From a virus, in IMG/VR virus record IMGVR_UViG_3300017963_000197, positions 1 through 64,000 of that record: 64,000 nucleotides of DNA. One strand, 5' to 3'. This document shows, piece after piece, positions 33,269-41,788 of this stretch. Position 1 is the first letter of the stretch. Each line of letters begins with the position of its first letter. Under the pieces are notes generated by a model. That model was not told the DNA's origin, made no database searches, and was given only the letters and a program-made list of their open reading frames with translations. The position numbers and the translations under genes are program-made.

Positions 33269-33274
33269 ATTATA
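33269..33274 (-). promoter_or_regulatory. Isolated TATAAT -10 hexamer before the BACON-like gene
   Basis: Minus-strand TATAAT followed by TATAGGG, about 17 bases before the ATG at 33252. No convincing -35 box is seen at 16-18 bases (best is GTTCGA-like). It could be a phage-factor-dependent late promoter next to the sigma-like gene, or chance in an AT-rich gap. The leader would be only about 10 bases. Confidence 0.25.
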
Positions 33275-33282
33275 CGACTTGT

Positions 33283-33429
33283 TCAGTCCGCTCGAACCAA
33301 TGTGTAGGCGGTCCGGGACTCGTCAAGTTCCCGCTTATAGGTCTCTTCTAACTCCTTCTCGGCCGCTTCCATCGCCGCGAGTGCGTCACTCTCAGCCTCT
33401 ATTATAGGGAGCGGCTCCTTCTCACACAC
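33283..33429 (-). CDS. Small acidic helical peptide (48 aa)
   Basis: A 48-codon frame starting at GTG (33429) and overlapping the end of the sigma-like gene by 8 bases, ending TGA at 33283. The product is one amphipathic, Glu/Ala-rich helix (EAAEKELEETYKREL). It fills most of an otherwise empty gap, and its codon usage resembles its neighbours. Plausible but unconfirmed. Confidence 0.5.
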   Translation of the reverse strand: MCEKEPLPIIEAESDALAAMEAAEKELEETYKRELDESRTAYTLVRAD

Positions 33430-34063
33430 AGCGGTCCACGCCCCTATCACTCCACTGCGGTAGGCTCACGGCCCTGAGAATATTGAAATTCTTGGATGCG
33501 ATTGAGGAGAATATCTTATGGTATGGTTGGAACTGGTCATCACCCTCGGCCGCATCCTTAAGAACCTCAACGGCCTTGAAAAACCGATGGCGGACACGTC
33601 CTTGTGTTAACTTCAACTTGGACGCCACTTCTGATTGGCACGTTGTCTGCCACATCCCCACCAAAATATTGATGTCGATTTGCTCAAAGATCTCGGCAAG
33701 ATCCTTCCGCATGTCCTCTTCCGTGACCGTAGGAATGGACAGCAAGAACTTGATGCGTTGAATCCCCCGGTCCAGCCGGTAACTGATAGCCGCCTGGGTT
33801 ACATCGAAGATTTCGGCTATGTCGGCTTGGCGTTTCTTACAGACGTAATAGAGATATATAAGATCTGCCTCGCGTTCTGGTATCCGGTCAAGAAGGGGCG
33901 CGACAATCGTTTCATAGTCATCAGTGGAGAACAACGCCTCCATCTCAGCCTCTTCTTCTTCCCTCTCTAGTCTCTCTCTTTCGTCTATAGGTGTTGGATC
34001 AGGTGCTGCAAAACGGTTAGCTAACTCAGCGGGATCGACCGGAATAACATAGCCACTTGACAT
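33422..34063 (-). CDS. Sigma-like DNA-binding regulator with two HTH motifs
   Basis: A 213-residue protein starting at an ATG with AAGGAG eight bases upstream. Residues 20-45 are strongly acidic. Residues 60-108 match sigma-70 region 4: IPEREADLIYLYYV, then the HTH QADIAEIFDVTQAAISYRL and RGIQRIKFLL. A second HTH follows at 131-170 (CQSEVASKLKLTQGRVRHRFFKAV). No region 2 is seen, so it is not a full sigma factor; it could be a promoter-specificity or late-gene activator working with host RNA polymerase. It lies at the border between replication and head modules. Confidence 0.75.
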   Translation of the reverse strand: MSSGYVIPVDPAELANRFAAPDPTPIDERERLEREEEEAEMEALFSTDDYETIVAPLLDRIPEREADLIYLYYVCKKRQADIAEIFDVTQAAISYRLDRGIQRIKFLLSIPTVTEEDMRKDLAEIFEQIDINILVGMWQTTCQSEVASKLKLTQGRVRHRFFKAVEVLKDAAEGDDQFQPYHKIFSSIASKNFNILRAVSLPQWSDRGVDRCV

Positions 34064-34112
34064 CGACTCGACTCCTTGTAACGGCCATCGTAGCCGTATC
34101 AGAGGCTCTCCT

Positions 34113-35897
34113 CTAAGGTTGTTTTGGGAAGAACGCAGCTAGAATAGACTTAGGCTTTACCTCAATACCCTCTAGCTCGGCTTCTGCCCTACTCTGATCT
34201 GGATTCGATTCGATCTGTCTGAATGGTACGTCTTTCAGAGCTAACAAGTCAATGTTTTTAATAACCCGATCCTCGTTAGCACGCAATTTGGAAACCTGAC
34301 TTTTTCCTAACCCGGCCAAATTAGATCCTAACAGGGCCTCGACTGAACCATACAGTTTGATGAGTTTGGAGGCTGTCTTAGGACCAAAGCCGGGGACTCC
34401 GGGTATATTATCTGAGGTGTCTCCGCTCAACGCCCGTAGGTGGATCATACTCTCCGGAGCCACTCCATACTCCCTCTTGACGAGCGCCGGGTTGTATAAC
34501 CTTTCCTTACCCATCCCCACCTTTGGGCACAACTGGTGAGTGAACTCCGATACCAACTGTAACAGATCCCTGTCCGTGGAAATCAGCACGTTTGGGCGGC
34601 CTTCGAGCGGCCCTCTCACCAGGGCGGCCATAACATCGTCAGCCTCTTCGTCTGGATTAAACGCCTGAATGACGCCGAATGACGGCAAATTATCTCGAAG
34701 CCAATCCATCTCGAAGGTGTTGGCCGCTGCCCCGGACCGCGAAATCCGGTTGGCCTTGTAGTCAGGGAACATAGCCTTCCGCCGTTGCGACGAACCATCC
34801 CAACACACGAAAACCCGCGCCTTCGGGAATCTCTTTTTGTAGGAGCCAAGGCTTCTTAGAAACCCAACGATGGCACCGGTCGGTCGGCCCTGAGAGTCCG
34901 TGAGGTCGCTCAAGCCGGGAGCGGAAAGACATCGAATGTATAATTGGGTGCCGTCCACGACCAAATTCATAGGAGTAGGTTCTGTCATTTCTCTTACGTC
35001 CGAGTATATCGTAAAGATCTTGGCGCAAGCTTCTGATAGAAACCGCACCTCCTGGTGTTTCTGAGACATGAAGCTTAGGTCCGGGAGAGGAGCGCTAACA
35101 GTATGAATCTGACTCCGTAAAGAAACCCCTGTCTGTAGGTTTCGTAGCTCCTGGAACTTGGCCCACAAGGGGTCAAAATCTATCCGGGAATGGTACGCTC
35201 TTATAAAATGGTACGTGGCCCGGCTCTTTTCGATCCAACCATCCATACGACCGAGATTCCGATGGCCTTCCCGGACCCCTTCCAACTCGGAACCGGACCA
35301 GCGGGCTAACATAAGAGCACCCCGCGCCCACTCCGTTAGCTTTTCCAACTTCGTCCGGTGGACCACGTGAGGAGGTTTTGATTTCAACCTCAAGAACGCT
35401 CTGGGTAATGTTACCAACCGATCTGTGGATCTTAATTGAATGTGGACCGTCACCGAATCGTGCTCATGAATCTCCTCCCGCACGACAGCTTCGATGTTTT
35501 TGTAAGGGCCTGAGGTTATAACTACGATGTCGTCAACCTCTATGCCCTGATCCACCTCAACCTTTATCTGCTTACGCAGTTGGTCTATCTGCTCCGGGGA
35601 GACAGTCGCCAGACGCTTGTCCTTCTTAACTCCGGTCGGAACGTATAAAGGTCCCTGGACGTATTTCGTGTCTACCAGCCGGGCGTAGTGGGTCTCCGTG
35701 TGCCTGTGTTGAACGAAGGCGTACCCGTCCACAAGGTAATGGAAAACCCTCTGCTCCCCACGTTGAACCACTGACGCCGGTACGAAAACTTCGGCGTCCC
35801 GGATATGATGACGGATCGAATTCCGTACCATATCCGGATCTTCATTTTCTGCTTTAGAGGTAAGCTCTAATACTACCCACTGGTTTTCCGTACCCAT
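34113..35897 (-). CDS. NusG-like (NGN-KOW) domain fused to 5'-3' flap exonuclease
   Basis: One uninterrupted 594-residue frame. Residues 5-90 match the NusG NGN domain (WVVLEL, VFVPASVVQRGEQRVFHYLVDGYAFVQ, including the usual PGY-like turn as DGY). Residues 117-170 are a KOW/SH3 barrel (VDDIVVITSGPYKNIEAVV). Residues 175-305 are a helical linker. Residues 310-590 are a complete T5/Taq-type 5' nuclease: D315, D367, the EEADD cluster at 417-421, D442 and D444, D493 and D496 in SGDTSDNIPG, and the helix-hairpin-helix GVPGFGPKTA. All catalytic acids are kept. This type of nuclease removes RNA primers and flaps. A weak internal start at 34988 could give a separate 291-residue nuclease. Confidence 0.9.
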   Translation of the reverse strand: MGTENQWVVLELTSKAENEDPDMVRNSIRHHIRDAEVFVPASVVQRGEQRVFHYLVDGYAFVQHRHTETHYARLVDTKYVQGPLYVPTGVKKDKRLATVSPEQIDQLRKQIKVEVDQGIEVDDIVVITSGPYKNIEAVVREEIHEHDSVTVHIQLRSTDRLVTLPRAFLRLKSKPPHVVHRTKLEKLTEWARGALMLARWSGSELEGVREGHRNLGRMDGWIEKSRATYHFIRAYHSRIDFDPLWAKFQELRNLQTGVSLRSQIHTVSAPLPDLSFMSQKHQEVRFLSEACAKIFTIYSDVREMTEPTPMNLVVDGTQLYIRCLSAPGLSDLTDSQGRPTGAIVGFLRSLGSYKKRFPKARVFVCWDGSSQRRKAMFPDYKANRISRSGAAANTFEMDWLRDNLPSFGVIQAFNPDEEADDVMAALVRGPLEGRPNVLISTDRDLLQLVSEFTHQLCPKVGMGKERLYNPALVKREYGVAPESMIHLRALSGDTSDNIPGVPGFGPKTASKLIKLYGSVEALLGSNLAGLGKSQVSKLRANEDRVIKNIDLLALKDVPFRQIESNPDQSRAEAELEGIEVKPKSILAAFFPKQP

Positions 35898-35923
35898 CCC
35901 ACTTTTCGACTACACTGCGAAAA

Positions 35924-37330
35924 TTACTTTAGCAACGGAGACTGTATCTTTTTTCGTAAAAGGGCTTCGAATTTCCTACGCCACTCAGCCGGTGACATCA
36001 CCTTGTGTTCCCGGTTTCTCGGTGGCCGCGCTGTCATATCTGACTCTCTGCTTCGGGGCATCTCCGCGTTAACGACGTGCTTCTCGATGTCCGTTGGTAC
36101 AGTAGGGTCCGCGAACTCGTCAACAATTTGAGGAGGCGGATCTGACTTTTTAACGGTCTCGGCCTTCACTTGTTCTTGCTCTTGAGGCTTAGGCTGCTCC
36201 TGTTCTTTGGGTTTGGGTTGCTCTGGCTCTGGCCCGTTGGATTGCTTCTTACTGCCCGAGAAGACCACAGGAGGCGACGGTTTGTCTGTTGGAAGGTTGC
36301 CTGGGAGTTGAGAAAAAACGACGGCGTCTCTGACGAGACTTAACTTGGTCGTGTACTTAGAACCCAAGAACCAGTAAGCAAAGCGGACAACATCTGAGCC
36401 GTATTTGGCGTGAACCTTCTCAGCTAACCCTTTATCAACGAACGAGAAATCAGCGTAAATGCCACTGGCCACCCGGTACGTGTTCATGGCCGCTTCGGCT
36501 ATACCCGCAGACACTTCTTCCGGCGTCACCATCTCACACGCCTGATCGATTAGCTCTATGGTTTGCTTGGGATCGTCCAGATGTAACAGGATCTGGTAGT
36601 AGAGGGTAACAACAGACAAGTGGAGATAGGACCGCACGTTGTCTATCGTCACGTCGCCCAACTGCGAAATCATCTCCAGCTTGTTTATTACGTCCCGGAC
36701 ATGGCCGTCAGAATGGTCGATGACGATGTAGACAGCGTCATCCTCGAACTTGACCTCCTCCTTCTCCAGAATCATACGCATCCGTTGGAGGACCTCGTCC
36801 CTTGTGACCTTACGGATCGTGTACTCCTCGCAACGAGACCGGATCGCACCACGGATCTTTTCCGCCTCCGTGGTGCAAAACATCCCGATCATCTTCTTGT
36901 CCTCGATCGGTTTCAGGAGCACATCTTGAGCCGCCACGCTCATCCGGTGGGACTCGTCAAAGAGGTAGATACGCTTTGGGGCGTTCTCCAAAACGTAAGG
37001 CAATTCCTCTATGATTTTACGAACGTGCTCGACGGTACCGTGGCTCGCAGCATCCCGCTCCGTGAACGGCCCCGGCTGTTCTTCCAGGATCGTGGTGCAA
37101 TTATCACACTTGTTACACGGCTCAGGATCGCTGGTATCCAGGTCTTGACAAAGCATCGCCCTCGCGTGAATCCGGCTTACGGTGGTCTTACCCCGGCCGA
37201 AAGCTCCCGCGAAGATATAGCTTGTGTCGAAAGCCGTCCCGTTCTTTAGGCGAGCCTTCAGGAGACGGACGTTACCGTCTTGACCTAGGACATCAGCAAA
37301 CCGTAAAGGTCTGTAAACAGTATCCCACAA
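35924..37330 (-). CDS. dnaX: DNA polymerase III gamma/tau-like clamp loader ATPase
   Basis: The ATPase of the sliding-clamp loader. AAA+ features: RPLRFADVLGQ opening, Walker A GAFGRGKTT at 42-50, zinc module C61, C72, C75, C78, Walker B IYLFDESH at 121-128 (DESH where bacterial DnaX has DEVH), sensor 1 FCTTE near 151, and the arginine-finger motif SRC at 165-167. A collar domain follows (residues 240-330), then a Pro/Gln/Glu-rich linker with PKPKEQEQ repeats and a basic end, comparable to tau. The start is a TTG. The partners delta and delta-prime lie at 56196-58109. Confidence 0.92.
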   Translation of the reverse strand: MWDTVYRPLRFADVLGQDGNVRLLKARLKNGTAFDTSYIFAGAFGRGKTTVSRIHARAMLCQDLDTSDPEPCNKCDNCTTILEEQPGPFTERDAASHGTVEHVRKIIEELPYVLENAPKRIYLFDESHRMSVAAQDVLLKPIEDKKMIGMFCTTEAEKIRGAIRSRCEEYTIRKVTRDEVLQRMRMILEKEEVKFEDDAVYIVIDHSDGHVRDVINKLEMISQLGDVTIDNVRSYLHLSVVTLYYQILLHLDDPKQTIELIDQACEMVTPEEVSAGIAEAAMNTYRVASGIYADFSFVDKGLAEKVHAKYGSDVVRFAYWFLGSKYTTKLSLVRDAVVFSQLPGNLPTDKPSPPVVFSGSKKQSNGPEPEQPKPKEQEQPKPQEQEQVKAETVKKSDPPPQIVDEFADPTVPTDIEKHVVNAEMPRSRESDMTARPPRNREHKVMSPAEWRRKFEALLRKKIQSPLLK

Positions 37331-37347
37331 CCCCTTGGTCCCCCGGT

Positions 37348-37830
37348 CTACTGTTCTTGCGTGTCTACTGTGGAATCGACAACCTCTTGAACGCGCTCTT
37401 CGATGTTGAGCCGCTGGGCGACCTCCACCATACCCATCAAGGTGTCGGTCCAGGCCCCATGCCGATGAAGGATACTCGTGAACTCCCTTACATCCGGCTC
37501 ACGCATAGACCACTTGAACTCTCCGGTATCCTCATCTTCGTCCCCGGTGCAACACTCCAGAAGGTGGTCCACAAGGGCCGTTTGCTGACGCTCAGTCATC
37601 TCGTTCCAGACCTCAAGAGCCACCTCGATAATGAAATCCTTCTCAAGTAGGAACTCCATCGCGCCAGTGACCTTTTTAGACTTCCCGCCGACAGGAACCC
37701 CGTTTTTCTTGCTGGCCACGTCCACACAAATGTATTGAATTCGGGCGGTCGCCAGTTCCGGGTGGTACGACGGAATCAGTTTTTTAGCGATCTCTTCCAC
37801 CATCTCGGCGGGGCCATACAGTTTTGGCAT
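37348..37830 (-). CDS. Phage metallopeptidase-like fold with altered active site
   Basis: A 160-residue protein resembling the putative phage metallopeptidase family: ARIQYICVDVASKK, then a strand FIIEVALEVWNEMTERQQTALVDHLLECC. In the family the last helix usually carries DHELcH as the metal site; here it reads DHLLECC, so the canonical Glu and second His are missing. It may be inactive or bind metal through Cys. It lies between DnaX and primase genes. The family call is from memory of the pattern. Confidence 0.55.
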   Translation of the reverse strand: MPKLYGPAEMVEEIAKKLIPSYHPELATARIQYICVDVASKKNGVPVGGKSKKVTGAMEFLLEKDFIIEVALEVWNEMTERQQTALVDHLLECCTGDEDEDTGEFKWSMREPDVREFTSILHRHGAWTDTLMGMVEVAQRLNIEERVQEVVDSTVDTQEQ

Positions 37831-37841
37831 GTTACTCTCTC

Positions 37842-38549
37842 CTAAAAAGGGTTTTCGCGTTCTATTGCGGACCGGATGAAAGGAATAATTTGCCTGTCAC
37901 CCCATTCTTCCCATAACTCGCCTGGGTCTTTTACTCGCTCCCCGTTCGCCTTGAGCACTTTGGGGTACTCCACTATATACACCTCAAAGTCACGCTTATT
38001 TTTCGAACGGAAGATTTCGCACCCTTTTCTTCCCGGCCCGTCCATGTCGTAACCTACCCAGACCCGTTGGACGAGGCGACGGAGAAGCCGCACCGTGGCC
38101 TTGTTCGTGAAAGCCGTCATCGTGGAGACCACGAACGGGGCCGCCCTCTGGATTGGCGGAAGGTCAAAAGGCCCCTCAACCAACCAGACAGACCTGGACT
38201 CCCACATGGCCTCAATGGCTTGGGCCAGCCCAAAAAGACAAGGTTCCCGACGATCTAACAGAAAGTCCGTGTACCCTGTACGTTCTTTGACCACATGCCG
38301 AAACTCGAAGCCCCGCACCTCCCCCAAGGTTGTGGTCAAAGGGAAGACGAAAACATCGTCCAGCTTGTCCCCGAATTTGGACCACTCAAGAAAATGACTC
38401 GGGAGACCGCCCGGCAGCACCCGATTTAGATGGCCGATCTGATACGTCTCGATCTGGGCGTCGGACACCCCTCTGGTTAACAGGGCCTTCCGCTCCCGCT
38501 CAGAGAGCCGGTCCGCTGCGAACCGGGCCAGATCGTCCGCCCACGTCAC
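37842..38549 (-). CDS. TOPRIM-type DNA primase catalytic domain
   Basis: A 235-residue primase-like protein. An N-terminal DnaG-like segment (RGVSDAQIETYQIGHL) and a core strand region (FVFPLTTTLGEVRGFEFR) precede the TOPRIM domain: VWLVEGPFD with the catalytic Glu near 124, and VWVGYDMDGPGRKG with the DxD pair near 170. The zinc-binding CHC2 domain and a fused helicase are absent, so primer-site recognition may need a partner. It overlaps the next gene by ATGA and lies near DnaX. Confidence 0.8.
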   Translation of the reverse strand: MTWADDLARFAADRLSERERKALLTRGVSDAQIETYQIGHLNRVLPGGLPSHFLEWSKFGDKLDDVFVFPLTTTLGEVRGFEFRHVVKERTGYTDFLLDRREPCLFGLAQAIEAMWESRSVWLVEGPFDLPPIQRAAPFVVSTMTAFTNKATVRLLRRLVQRVWVGYDMDGPGRKGCEIFRSKNKRDFEVYIVEYPKVLKANGERVKDPGELWEEWGDRQIIPFIRSAIERENPF

Positions 38550-39076
38550 GTGACCACCACAAACGCCCTATCAACACTCTGGGCCAGTATTGAGACGTGC
38601 CCCCCGATCCTGACGTAAGAACCAGCATCCTTGGGGTCAGCGACAACGAGAGCCTTACAAGGTAGGGCAGAAATAACTACCCGAAGGCCCTCCGGAGGGT
38701 CGAGAAGCTCCTCCGGGACCACCACTACAGCCGGGGTAAGACCCGCTCGCCTCATCCTTTCCAAGGCACCCTGGATGGAGTCGGAGGTGTTGTCCCACCC
38801 GGCTCGTGATCCTTCTTTAACTAGGGTCCGGCAGAACTCGCTAAGGAGTAACGTCTCCTGATCCAGGGGGCACTCATAAAACCCATGACGCGCATACCCT
38901 TCCCCGGACACCCGCGTCAGTAGAAAATTACCCCCCATATTGGTTGTCAACAACGGCTCGACGGAAGCGTCCTCCGGAACCTGACATTCCCCCATTGCCG
39001 GAACCGAGAAGCCAACGTTCGCGGCTCGTTGCCGGTGACGTTCTACGATGAACAACTGAGAGAGAGCAGACAACAT
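38546..39076 (-). CDS. Unrecognised protein between primase and Cys-rich gene
   Basis: A 176-residue alpha/beta protein with GGAG five bases before the ATG. The N-terminus is helical. The C-terminal half is a series of beta strands and short helices (PAVVVVPEELLD, RVVISALPCKALVVADP, YVRIGGHVSILAQ). No family could be named with confidence. It overlaps the primase by four bases and may be functionally linked. Confidence 0.5.
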   Translation of the reverse strand: MLSALSQLFIVERHRQRAANVGFSVPAMGECQVPEDASVEPLLTTNMGGNFLLTRVSGEGYARHGFYECPLDQETLLLSEFCRTLVKEGSRAGWDNTSDSIQGALERMRRAGLTPAVVVVPEELLDPPEGLRVVISALPCKALVVADPKDAGSYVRIGGHVSILAQSVDRAFVVVT

Positions 39077-39078
39077 AA

Positions 39079-39591
39079 CTACTCCGAAGGCAAAGTTGGG
39101 GTTGTTATTTTCACGAGAGGGTCCGGCCGAATTCTAAGGAACCAGAACCAAATAGCTTTCCACCAGGGGAGTGACGGCATCGTCTCAGATCCTAACGCCC
39201 AGAGAAGACCGTAAACTTCGGCCATGTTCTCGGCCACCCAATCGAGATCGGTTATCTGACGGTAAAACTCCTCGCTGATAGACTCCCGTGTGGAAGCCAG
39301 ATCGAAGTAGGGGCACCGTTGAGCATCAATCGGATCTTCGCAGATTGTCCCTCCCCACTCCGCTGGGTCAGACGAATTAAGCATACACAACCCGATGACA
39401 GGCGAGGAAACGGATGTCCGGTTGTAATTTTCGTTTGGCTCCCCCGCCACCTCCTTACGCAAATCCAACGGCTGCCGATGGTTGTGTATGCAGTTGTACG
39501 GCACACGGGCACACGCCTGAGACACCCTACGATCTAACTCCTCCGACAACAGGTGTCGGATTCGGTTCTGGATTTCAGATTCAGACCGCAC
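39079..39591 (-). CDS. Cys/His-containing conserved-type phage protein
   Basis: A 170-residue protein with a helical start (IQNRIRHLLSEELDRRV), then a probable metal site: CIHNHRQPLD, later GLCML, and TICEDPIDAQRCPYF, giving four Cys plus two His. The C-terminus is Trp-rich (LPWWKAIWFWFL) and hydrophobic. I recall similar hypothetical proteins in large phages near recombination genes; function is unknown. It overlaps the SbcC C-half gene by 11 bases. Confidence 0.55.
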   Translation of the reverse strand: MRSESEIQNRIRHLLSEELDRRVSQACARVPYNCIHNHRQPLDLRKEVAGEPNENYNRTSVSSPVIGLCMLNSSDPAEWGGTICEDPIDAQRCPYFDLASTRESISEEFYRQITDLDWVAENMAEVYGLLWALGSETMPSLPWWKAIWFWFLRIRPDPLVKITTPTLPSE

Positions 39592-40258
39592 GTGTTTCCC
39601 GTTGTAGTTTCAGATAACGCTGCCCGTCGTCTGTGGTGATCTCGGAGCCTTTGTAGCCAATCACAGCATGTTCAAGGAAAGCCGCCTTGTGGGTCACAAG
39701 CAAAACCTCTATCCCAGTCTTGGTGGCCAACTGTTTCAGAAACAGACCCGTCCGATCGATGTACTCATCCGACACGGCAGCAAGAGTCTCGTCGAGCGCC
39801 AATAAAGGCCACTTGTTGAGACGCCGCAAAGCTAACACTCTCAAGATAAGCGACGCGATACTCGCCGGGCCTCCCCCAAACGCTTCCAGCGGGTGGCCCT
39901 TAATCTCTGCCTTCTGGTCGGCCTGTTTCAGACAGAAGTCTATGGCCAGTTTGTTGTAACGCTGCCCTACTTCGGCCTCAAAGGATAAGTTTTGGTCCAC
40001 GAAAATGGTGCGTAAACCCTCCGTGATCACACTCTCTATTGAACGCACGTGATCCATGACGAGTTGATCCATCAATACCCGGAACAACTCGCCAACCTTT
40101 GACAAAACGTCTATCTTCCACGCGAGATCCTTGACCTCCTGTTCCCGCGTGTCCAGGTCCCGTTGAGTCTGGTCCCGCAGGGCCTGAAGACCGGAAGCGG
40201 TTTCCCTAAGCGCCTTGACCCTTAATCTATTCCCGGCGTGAAGCGTGTCACATTGCAT
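39581..40258 (-). CDS. SbcC/Rad50-like C-terminal half (signature and Walker B)
   Basis: A 225-residue ATPase half. Residues 1-80 are coiled coil. Then the ABC-type signature EAFGGGPASIASL at 125-136, Walker B PLLALDE at 151-157, and the His switch VTHK at 188-191. There is no Walker A; that motif lies in the gene at 43654-44859. The two halves together equal a Rad50/SbcC/T4 gp46 ATPase. The ATG has AAGGGG seven bases upstream, supporting a 37-base overlap with the clamp gene. Acts with the SbcD-like nuclease in end processing or recombination. Confidence 0.85.
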   Translation of the reverse strand: MQCDTLHAGNRLRVKALRETASGLQALRDQTQRDLDTREQEVKDLAWKIDVLSKVGELFRVLMDQLVMDHVRSIESVITEGLRTIFVDQNLSFEAEVGQRYNKLAIDFCLKQADQKAEIKGHPLEAFGGGPASIASLILRVLALRRLNKWPLLALDETLAAVSDEYIDRTGLFLKQLATKTGIEVLLVTHKAAFLEHAVIGYKGSEITTDDGQRYLKLQRETRAV

Positions 40259-41478
40259 ACGTGTACCCCTTCCGCCACGTTCTCTGCCCCGCTCCCACCA
40301 GCAATGGTGCCGTCGTCGCTCAGAAGGAACTCATCGATCGTTCGGAACATGTAGAGGTCCTTCGGCCGCTTCTCACCGGCTTCCAGAATATAGATTCTGA
40401 ATTCCACCCACTCGCCCTTCACATTCTCGAAGAGGTGAAGCATGTGGTTGACGTTGACGTTGGCCGCGAGTTCCTCTTTTACCTGGGACTCTATGACTTG
40501 GTCGATGTTGACCGGGAGACTCTTTATGGTGTTACCCTCATCAACACTTGAGAACCAGAACTTTTCCGATGACGGATCGAAATGAAGACGGATCTTCTTC
40601 TTCTCCTTGTGCAAACCAGCCCTCATGAATTGCAACTGGTAGTGCATCCTCTTACAGTTGACCTTCACAACAACCTGATCGGTCTTTGAGTAGTATCCGA
40701 ACTTCTTCCACGTGTCCTCGTGGTGCGGCCAACCGATAACGTCCTCCTTCTCGTTAACGGCGTACGTACACTTGGCCGTCTTGTATGCCTTAATACTTCC
40801 AGACGACTGGCCCATGAAGGATTCTAACAACGGGAGGTGTTGGCCCGGCGCTACCAACCCCTTTCCCAAAAACGCCTCACTGTAAAAGTAAAAGGCTTCG
40901 GTGCCGTTGGACGAAAAGAGAAACCCATTAGCCTTCTTGGCTAGTTCCGGCTCGCCGTCGTCCCCGAATATCTGGATGGTTTTATAGAACTCGTTTGAGA
41001 CCGCCTCATTGGGCTTGGCCGCGAAGTTCTTAGCCATCCCAATGGCCATTTGTAAGGTCTTTATGTTGTAGACCTTAGGCTCGTCGGACATGGCGTTCTG
41101 GATGTCCTTCTCAAACAAGTTCATCGAGCGTGGATCGAACGAGGCGCGAACCGTCTCACCGGAAGAACCGAAAGTGTACTTGACTTTGAAAGTCTCTCCC
41201 TCAGACGTGGCCGTGAACGTAATAGGTTCCGACACGAACGCGAACTCGCCTATATAATCGGCGGGGTACATGAACGAGCCTTCGCCTTCCACGTCCGTAA
41301 CAGGGAAGCTGGTCCGGACTTCGTGGCCGCCATTCTTAGAATAGATCTTGCACACGTCCCCGCTCACCACGAAGAGAAATCCCCTCTCCTGTTCCGCAGT
41401 CATCTGCGGACTGATGATAGAGGACATCTTGAGTGCTTTGTTCAGTTGCTCAGCATCAACCGTAAATTTGATTTCCAT
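40222..41478 (-). CDS. dnaN: DNA polymerase sliding clamp (beta-like)
   Basis: A 418-residue processivity clamp candidate. The opening (MEIKFTVDAEQLNKALKMSSII) is typical of DnaN, followed by repeated clamp-like beta-alpha-beta units such as FVVSGDVCKIYS and SFMYPADYIGEFAF. It is longer than usual (about 370) because of inserts near 160-250. The DnaX, delta and delta-prime clamp-loader genes in the same window support this call. GAGGAA precedes the ATG. Similarity is moderate, so the exact clamp type is less certain than the fold. Confidence 0.75.
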   Translation of the reverse strand: MEIKFTVDAEQLNKALKMSSIISPQMTAEQERGFLFVVSGDVCKIYSKNGGHEVRTSFPVTDVEGEGSFMYPADYIGEFAFVSEPITFTATSEGETFKVKYTFGSSGETVRASFDPRSMNLFEKDIQNAMSDEPKVYNIKTLQMAIGMAKNFAAKPNEAVSNEFYKTIQIFGDDGEPELAKKANGFLFSSNGTEAFYFYSEAFLGKGLVAPGQHLPLLESFMGQSSGSIKAYKTAKCTYAVNEKEDVIGWPHHEDTWKKFGYYSKTDQVVVKVNCKRMHYQLQFMRAGLHKEKKKIRLHFDPSSEKFWFSSVDEGNTIKSLPVNIDQVIESQVKEELAANVNVNHMLHLFENVKGEWVEFRIYILEAGEKRPKDLYMFRTIDEFLLSDDGTIAGGSGAENVAEGVHVCNVTRFTPGID

Positions 41479-41485
41479 GTGTTCC

Positions 41486-41755
41486 TCATTTCTGTTGGAA
41501 TTGCGCGAGAGCCTCTTCGACCTCGGTCAAAGACTCATCCAGTCTCGTGATCATATCCTCCAACTCCTTCTTCGCCTGATCACGTTCCTGGGCAATTTTC
41601 TTAGGGTCATACCCGGCGTCTTTTATCTCCTGGACAATGGCAGCCAACTCTTGTTTCTTGGCTTCCAGTTGGCCAGACAGACTCGCCTTTTTCTGGACAA
41701 CGTCGTTGTATCTTCGTTGTAAGTCCTCGATTCTCTTTTTAACAGTATCGGCCAT
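41486..41755 (-). CDS. Small coiled-coil protein
   Basis: An 89-residue protein that is nearly all coiled coil: two long heptad helices (VKKRIEDLQRRYNDVVQKK and KKELEDMITRLDESLTEVE) joined by a short turn with DAGYDPKK. It lies between the two halves of the split SbcC. It may be a chaperone or arm piece for that complex, but this is only an inference from position and shape. Confidence 0.55.
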   Translation of the reverse strand: MADTVKKRIEDLQRRYNDVVQKKASLSGQLEAKKQELAAIVQEIKDAGYDPKKIAQERDQAKKELEDMITRLDESLTEVEEALAQFQQK

Positions 41756-41788
41756 AGATGTCGCACCTCGTGGTTTATCCCAAGGGGG

